Assembly: GCF_001553605.1 (NCBI RefSeq) | Contig: NZ_CP014229.1 | Coordinates: 2,880,501 to 2,944,500 of the forward strand | Source: Desulfovibrio fairfieldensis | Lineage (GTDB): Bacteria > Desulfobacterota > Desulfovibrionia > Desulfovibrionales > Desulfovibrionaceae | Direction: 5' to 3' | DNA length: 64,000 nucleotides | Shown here: positions 57,096 through 64,000 of the stretch, in pieces | Numbering within the stretch: the stretch's first letter is position 1 | Layout of the letters: every line of letters starts with the position of its first letter | Made by a program: the position numbers and the translations under genes | Notes under the pieces: generated by a model | The model's input: only the letters and a program-made list of their open reading frames with translations | What the model was told of the DNA's origin: nothing | Databases searched by the model: none

Positions 57096-57405
57096 ACGGT
57101 TCCGAACAGAGATCAGCAAAGGCGATATCCTACAATTTTTTACTGTCAATCAAATTATTTATTTGCCTCGCTGAAAGTAGAGAAGTATACTCTTTCGGAG
57201 ATATTGCGATAGCTTCATTTTTACGATTTTCAAATGCCGCCATGCGCTATGTGGCCAGCTAAAAACAAAATATCGGCTCATCCGTGAAATATGAAGCTCT
57301 TACCTTTTGCAGTAAAATATGCTGCGGTTATTGAATGTTATGCTGTGTACGCGCTGCACGGCTGTTTAATTTTGTATGCTGTCAACGGAGTCAGGGGGTG
57401 CCGGC
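57096..57405. other. A/T-rich leader of the cytoplasmic hybrid kinase
   Basis: 310 bp without a gene, markedly A/T-rich. GAGAAGTATACTCTTTCGG (57178-57196) has a resemblance to the centre of the hairpin elements (GTGTACTCTT) but no flanking inverted repeat. Promoter position not determined. Confidence 0.4.
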
Positions 57406-59724
57406 ATGATGAGCCAACACGGAAACGAACGGGAGCAGTTGCTGAATGCCTTCGGCGAGTTTGTTTATGTAGCTGATATTCATACCTATGAACTGTTGTA
57501 TATGAATGAACGCTGCCTCAATTTTCTCAATCTCAGCCCTGAAAATTACAAGCATAAAAAATGTTATGAAATCATACAGGGCGTTGACGCGCCCTGCCCC
57601 TTCTGTACAAATAAATATCTCAGCTATGATCAAGTGTACATGTGGGAATACAAAAACCCCTATCTTGGTCGGCATTTTTCCATCCATAATAAACTGATTG
57701 ACTGGCATGGCCACAAATCACGTATTGAACTTTCTTTCGATATCACGGATTTCAAAAACAAAGTACAGACACTTGAAAATAAAATAGAATCCATACTTGA
57801 AAGCATACCGGGCGGCATCTGTCAGCTGGCCGACGACGGCCAGATGACCATCCTCTGGAATAATGAAACCTTCCTCAGGATTATCGGCTATACGCAGGAG
57901 CAGTTCGAAACGGAACTGAACGGCACGGCGGACTATATTCTTCCGCAGGACATGGCGATGGTGGCCGCCGCTCTGGAAAAAACGAAGCGGACGCATCAGA
58001 CCCAGCTTCTTGAAATGCGCATCCGGCGGCGCGACGGAGAAGTCCGCACCCTGCTGGCCACCATCGGCTACAGCCACCCCTCGGAGAACGCGTCCCATCC
58101 CGCCTATTACAGCGTCATCATCGACATTACCGAATACAAACGCCTGCTGGAACGGAACGAGCGGGAAGTCAAGGATGCCCTGTTGACCAGAGCGCAGGCG
58201 GCCAGCGAGTCCAAAAGCCGCTTTCTGTCCCGCATGTCGCATGAACTGCGCACGCCGCTGAACGCCGTCATCGGCATGAACCGCCTTGCCATCCACAGGC
58301 AGGACGACGCAAAGGAATTGCAAAACTGCCATGCGAAAATAGAAGCCGCCGCCCGGTACCTGCTCTCGCTCATCAACGACGTGCTGGACTTTTCCCGCAT
58401 TGAAAACGGCAAACTGCAACTCGCCATCCAACCCTTTTCGCTCCCGGCTTTTCTCTACGACCTTTACGACCTGTTCTCCGGCGAGGCGGAACAGAGACTG
58501 CTGGACTTCACCCTGCGCGTGGAGCCCTTTGAGGAAGAGCATTTCAACGGCGACGCGCTTCACCTGAAGCAAATTTTCGTGAATCTTCTGTCCAATGCCT
58601 TCAAGTTCACCGAAAAGCATGGGCGCGTCACCCTGGCGGTACGCGAGCTGACACGCAGGGGCCGGACAAGCGTGCTGGAATTTACCGTTTCAGATACCGG
58701 CATCGGCATCTCCCCTGACGGCCTGACGAGGATTTTCAACATTTTTGAGCAGGAAACCACCGAGATCGTCAACCAATACGGCGGATCAGGATTGGGGCTT
58801 TCCATCAGCAAGTCCCTTGTGGAACTGATGGACGGCACCATCAGCGTGCGCAGCAAAAAAGGCCGGGGAAGCGCCTTCACCATTGTCCTGCCGCTTGGCG
58901 CCGTGGCCGCACCGCCGTCATCCGCCGTGGCGGAAGACACTTTTTCAGGTGTGCTGGTGGTTGACAACAGGGAAGATGGGGAGACGGCGACGCGCATCCT
59001 GAACGCCGCGGGCATCAAAACGGTTTTCGCCTCCGGCGCTTCCGAGGCCATTCGGCGCCTGGAGGCCTCGGCGGCGGGCGGCGAGCCCCTTGGCACCGTG
59101 TTGCTGGCTGCCGCCCTGCCCGGCGCGGACACGGTCAGGCGGCATCTTCGCAGCCGGCCGGAGTTGGCAGGCGTCCGGCTGGCGCTGACAGGCGGCCGGC
59201 TTCCCGATCCGGAAGCAATGGCTGACGACGGGCCCGGTTTTATCCGCAAACCCTTTTTTCGCTCGCTCCTCCTGGACGGCCTGCGGGAACTTCACGGAAA
59301 CGCCCCCAAAGAAAGGCCACAGGAAGACCTCTTTGATTTTACGGGGAAAAACCTTCTTCTGGTTGAGGACAATGAACTCAACATGGAGGTCGCCCGCGAG
59401 CAGCTCAGGGGCTGCGGGTTCAGCGTCGAAGCGGCCTGCAACGGAAAAGAAGCGGTGGAACGCTTCGCGGCCAGCCCGCCGCATCACTTCGACGTCATCC
59501 TCATGGATGTTCTCATGCCGGTCATGGACGGCCTGACGGCGACCAGGAAGATCCGTGATCTGCGCCGTGACGATGCGCGCACCGTGCCCATCGTCGCCCT
59601 CTCCGCCAACGCCTTTGAGGAGGACCGCCAGAAATCCCTGGCCAGCGGCATGAACGCCCACGCCAGCAAACCTCTGGAAATCGACGCCTTGTGCGCACTG
59701 CTCAGGACGTATTTCAAGGCATGA
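57406..59724 (+). CDS. Cytoplasmic hybrid histidine kinase (PAS-PAS-HK-pseudoreceiver-receiver)
   Basis: 772 aa with no TM helix. PAS1 (about 10-115) has a cysteine cluster CYEIIQGVDAPCPFCTNKYL that could bind metal, haem or a redox cue. PAS2 about 125-250 (SILESIPGGICQLADDGQMT). HisKA with FLSRMSHELRTPLNAVIG (His about 281), HATPase_c with GGSGLGLSISKSLVELMDGT. A first receiver-like domain (about 510-625) lacks the acceptor Asp (VLLAAALPGADTV), so it is degenerate. The last receiver (LLLVEDNELNMEVAREQLRG; acceptor VILMDVLMPVMDG) is complete. Start: ATG 57406 behind GGGGG; an ATG at 57376 is the alternative. Confidence 0.92.
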   Translation: MMSQHGNEREQLLNAFGEFVYVADIHTYELLYMNERCLNFLNLSPENYKHKKCYEIIQGVDAPCPFCTNKYLSYDQVYMWEYKNPYLGRHFSIHNKLIDWHGHKSRIELSFDITDFKNKVQTLENKIESILESIPGGICQLADDGQMTILWNNETFLRIIGYTQEQFETELNGTADYILPQDMAMVAAALEKTKRTHQTQLLEMRIRRRDGEVRTLLATIGYSHPSENASHPAYYSVIIDITEYKRLLERNEREVKDALLTRAQAASESKSRFLSRMSHELRTPLNAVIGMNRLAIHRQDDAKELQNCHAKIEAAARYLLSLINDVLDFSRIENGKLQLAIQPFSLPAFLYDLYDLFSGEAEQRLLDFTLRVEPFEEEHFNGDALHLKQIFVNLLSNAFKFTEKHGRVTLAVRELTRRGRTSVLEFTVSDTGIGISPDGLTRIFNIFEQETTEIVNQYGGSGLGLSISKSLVELMDGTISVRSKKGRGSAFTIVLPLGAVAAPPSSAVAEDTFSGVLVVDNREDGETATRILNAAGIKTVFASGASEAIRRLEASAAGGEPLGTVLLAAALPGADTVRRHLRSRPELAGVRLALTGGRLPDPEAMADDGPGFIRKPFFRSLLLDGLRELHGNAPKERPQEDLFDFTGKNLLLVEDNELNMEVAREQLRGCGFSVEAACNGKEAVERFAASPPHHFDVILMDVLMPVMDGLTATRKIRDLRRDDARTVPIVALSANAFEEDRQKSLASGMNAHASKPLEIDALCALLRTYFKA

Positions 59725-60024
59725 GTCCCGATTCGCGCGGAAACGCTCCCTCCCAGGCCGGAGCGGCGTAAGGTTTAAGCAAGCCCGCTCCCGGCGGTGT
59801 CCTGACAAGGCCGGGCATGGCCTTTGCCGCATTGCAAAGCGAAAATTGCCCTCACGGTATTTCAATACAGCTTCGCCCAATTTCCGTCTTGCGCCTTGCC
59901 GCCCGCAAAATGCGGTTTTTCTCGGACGGCATTTTCATGAGATCTGGCCCTGGCATGGAGACGCGTCAAGATGGATCTACTCTCAAAATGAGCTCGCTTT
60001 GGAATTGCACCTGACGGTTACACA
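59725..60024. other. Gene-free region after the cytoplasmic kinase
   Basis: 300 bp without a supportable gene. Some short frames exist but lack ribosome-binding sites and family features. I see no repeat here apart from small GCC-rich stems. Confidence 0.4.
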
Positions 60025-60120
60025 GCACGGCCCGGAACAGATCCATCTGTTCCGGGCCGTGCCGCCATGATACGGAAAAGGGATTCGGAGGGGGCAGGCC
60101 CCTCCGAATCCCTTTTCCGT
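60025..60120. terminator. Pair of strong hairpins between convergent genes
   Basis: First: GCACGGCCCGGAACAG with its exact complement (60025-60062, 6-nt loop). Second: a 22-bp perfect stem from ACGGAAAAGGG to GGAGGGG (60072-60120, 5-nt loop). They lie between the kinase gene (rightward) and gltX (leftward). Neither has a long T run on the plus strand. Probably bidirectional termination. Confidence 0.75.
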
Positions 60121-60147
60121 CCTCAGGACATAAAAACGTAGGACAGC

Positions 60148-61539
60148 CTATCCGGCGGCCCGCTCCAGCCTCGCCAGCGTCTCCTCCCGGCCCAGAAATG
60201 CCATGATCTCGTTGAGATGCGAACCGCCCATGAAGCCCATGAGCGCCGTGCGCAGAGGCGGGGCCACTTCCTTGAACTTCAGGCCGTTGTCCGCCACATA
60301 GGCGTTGAGCGCGGCTTCCAGGACTTCGGCGCTGAAGGGATCGCAGGCCTTGAAGACGACGGCCAGGGCGCGCAGATGGGCCTTGCCCGCGTCCGTGAAA
60401 TGCTTGTTGGCATCCTTTTCCGCATAGACCAGCTCGGCGGCGGGTACGAGCAGGGGGCGGAAGCTCTCGGCCAGGGCCTTGAGGTTGTTGGCCCGCTCGC
60501 GGAACATCACGCACAGAGGTTCCAGGCGCTCTCTGGGCAGATCGCCCAGACCGGCCTCCCGCACAAAGGGCTCCACCAGTGCGGCCAACTGGTCCAGGGG
60601 CAGTTCGCGCATGAAGTGGGCGTTGCACCATTCCAGTTTGGCCGGGTCAAAGGCCGCTGCCGCCGGATTGAGGTTGCTGCCGTCGAAATACCGCACCAGC
60701 TCGTCCAGGCTGAACAGCTCCTGATTGCCGTGGGACCAGCCCAGGCGCACCAGATAACTGACCAGGGCCTGGGGCAGCAGGCCGTCCTTCTGGTACTCAA
60801 TGACCGCCCGCGCGCCGTGGCGCTTGGAAAGCTTCTGGCGGTCGGGGCCCAGAATCATGGGCACATGGCCGAAGCGGGGCACGGGCAGGCCCAGCGCCTC
60901 ATAAATCAGAATCTGGCGCGGGGTGTTGGACACATGGTCGTCGCCCCGGATCACGTGGGTGATGCCCATTTCATGGTCGTCCACCACCACGGCCATATTG
61001 TAAGTGGGCATGCCGTCGGCGCGGCGGATGACCATGTCGTCCAGCTCGCCCACATCCACCGCGATCTTGCCCTTGACCATGTCGTCAAAGACCACCTTGC
61101 CCGTGAGCGGGGTTTTGAGGCGCACGCAACGCCCCTCGCCGGGGCCCAGGTCACGCGTGCGGCAGTGGCCGTTATAGCGCGGTTTGAGGCCGTTTTGGCG
61201 GGCCTCCTCGCGCATGGCCTCCACCTCTTCAGGCGTGCAGGAACACCAGTAGGCGTGGCCTGTTTCCAGCAGCTTGTCCACATAGCTGTTGTACAGGTCC
61301 GTGCGCCGGGTCTGATAGGTGAGCCCGCCGTCCCAGTCCAGGCCCAGCCAGCGCATGGAGGCCAGGATGGAATCCGTGTATTCCTGCTTGGAGCGCAGCA
61401 GATCCGTGTCTTCAATGCGCAGATGGAAGCGGCCGCCGTAATGGCGGGCCAGAAGCCAGCAGAAAATGGCGGTGCGCGCGCCGCCGATGTGCAGATGCCC
61501 GGTGGGGCTGGGCGCAAAACGGGTAACAACGTCTGACAT
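60148..61539 (-). CDS. gltX: Glutamyl-tRNA synthetase
   Basis: Attaches glutamate to tRNA-Glu, which also supplies the C5 route to 5-aminolevulinate for the haem genes in this window. 463 aa. Class I signatures: HIGH as GHLHIGGARTAIFCWLLA (about 15), and KMSKS as RQKLSKRHGARAV (about 238). CSCTPEEVEAMREEARQNG holds two cysteines of the zinc-binding insert. The gene ends near two hairpins and is preceded by the hybrid kinase in the same direction (83 bp away). Confidence 0.97.
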   Translation of the reverse strand: MSDVVTRFAPSPTGHLHIGGARTAIFCWLLARHYGGRFHLRIEDTDLLRSKQEYTDSILASMRWLGLDWDGGLTYQTRRTDLYNSYVDKLLETGHAYWCSCTPEEVEAMREEARQNGLKPRYNGHCRTRDLGPGEGRCVRLKTPLTGKVVFDDMVKGKIAVDVGELDDMVIRRADGMPTYNMAVVVDDHEMGITHVIRGDDHVSNTPRQILIYEALGLPVPRFGHVPMILGPDRQKLSKRHGARAVIEYQKDGLLPQALVSYLVRLGWSHGNQELFSLDELVRYFDGSNLNPAAAAFDPAKLEWCNAHFMRELPLDQLAALVEPFVREAGLGDLPRERLEPLCVMFRERANNLKALAESFRPLLVPAAELVYAEKDANKHFTDAGKAHLRALAVVFKACDPFSAEVLEAALNAYVADNGLKFKEVAPPLRTALMGFMGGSHLNEIMAFLGREETLARLERAAG

Positions 61540-61622
61540 GGTGTGACTTTCCTTGAAGAGTGAAGTGTCTGCCGGACTTACGCGCTCACGCGCGGCCCTG
61601 TCAAGAAGCGGCCAGGGGGCGC

Positions 61623-63626
<2,004 letters not shown>

Positions 63627-63784
63627 GGAAACTCCGGAAAAATGAACGTATCCGTTTTTACCTTTTTTAACAGTGCAAGGCAATGCGGGGACGCCGCAGG
63701 CTTGCGCCCCACGCCCCCTGATGCTATTTTTCCGCTTCCGTAACGCGCGGATCATGCGCCGGAACACAGCAGCGGAGAACAGCC

Positions 63785-64000
63785 ATGACACAGCCCACAG
63801 TGGTCATTAAATACGGCGGTCACGCCATGGACAAGCCGGAGTTGAGCGAAGCCTTCGCCACGGATCTGGCCCATCTTGCCGGACAGGGCATGCGCCTTGT
63901 GGTGGTGCACGGGGGCGGGCCGCAGATCAGCGCCCTGCTCGCACGCCTGCGGGTTGAAAGCCGCTTTGTGGACGGCCTGCGCGTGACGGACGAAGCCACC
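63785..64000 (+). CDS. argB: Acetylglutamate kinase, 3'-truncated by window edge
   Basis: Second step of arginine synthesis: phosphorylates N-acetylglutamate. 72 codons are visible: [20 protein letters not shown], then [20 protein letters not shown] and [15 protein letters not shown]. These carry the amino-acid-kinase signatures (KYGGxAM with catalytic Lys about 9, VVHGGGPxI for nucleotide/substrate phosphate) that are standard for ArgB. ATG 63785 is preceded by GGAGAACAGCC. The rest continues beyond 64000. It is divergent from the kinase gene. Confidence 0.94.
   Translation, partial: MTQPTVVIKYGGHAMDKPELSEAFATDLAHLAGQGMRLVVVHGGGPQISALLARLRVESRFVDGLRVTDEAT

Noticed and set aside
57178-57196. 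GAAGTATACTCTTTCGG as a sixth copy of the hairpin-element centre
   Set aside because: Only the middle resembles the family; the flanks do not pair, and the second GGTACTCG half is missing.

Overview
The window looks like chromosome from a GC-rich, Gram-negative, flagellated anaerobe of the Desulfovibrio type (Desulfovibrionaceae). This is inferred from gene content, not from a marker-gene comparison. The main clues are the siroheme-dependent (Ahb) haem route next to hemB, many chemoreceptors and hybrid histidine kinases, lipoproteins and an RND efflux pump that need an outer membrane, and the recA-alaS linkage. I see no rRNA, tRNA or CRISPR array.

Layout. 1-2.1 kb: 3' part of a chemoreceptor. 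2.2-8.2 kb: a complete RND tripartite efflux operon on the minus strand, followed by a 760-bp gene-free, hairpin-rich stretch. 8.9-13 kb: a small membrane protein, an XdhC-type maturation factor and topA. 13.3-17.2 kb: two TraT-like lipoproteins and a second chemoreceptor whose leader carries an 18-unit GA tract. 17.5-21.4 kb: a lysozyme-like protein, a GT9 glycosyltransferase, an unknown acidic protein and a FlgN/FliT-like protein. 21.5-24.3 kb: an accessory patch with a 487-bp element bounded by 54-bp inverted repeats, a frameshifted IS110-family transposase, a phage-CI-like regulator and a hairpin repeat. 24.3-32.4 kb: thiE, a DUF362 protein, a large MscS channel, a cupin, an exported protein, aldA and an exported phosphatase. 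32.7-34.2 kb: a frameshifted cycA-type permease. 34.4-42.2 kb: a minus-strand run recA-alaS-ahbC-hemB-ahbD-siroheme decarboxylase subunit that ends in a perfect palindrome terminator. 42.6-49.2 kb: a PP-loop tRNA-thiolation-like protein, a DksA-like protein, an NFACT protein, YbaK, a YdcZ-type transporter, a PfkB kinase and CutA, interleaved with hairpin repeats. 49.4-53.7 kb: an HD-GYP regulator, Hpt and hybrid kinase phosphorelay. 53.7-57.1 kb: a second GA tract, a broken ORF, nth, cheV and fliR. 57.4-64 kb: two more hybrid kinases, gltX and the start of argB.

The most unusual content is not protein coding. At least five long hairpin elements (24.1, 46.1, 46.4, 47.1 and 47.7 kb) have different arms that stay self-complementary but share a nearly invariant central segment. 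A shorter hairpin motif built around CCGT/ACGG appears three times with covarying inner stems. Several of these elements, and a second small hairpin family, sit exactly at gene ends and contain the stop codon. Two long GA dinucleotide tracts lie upstream of open frames. These, and the structured leader of the IS110 element, are the best candidates for something undescribed.
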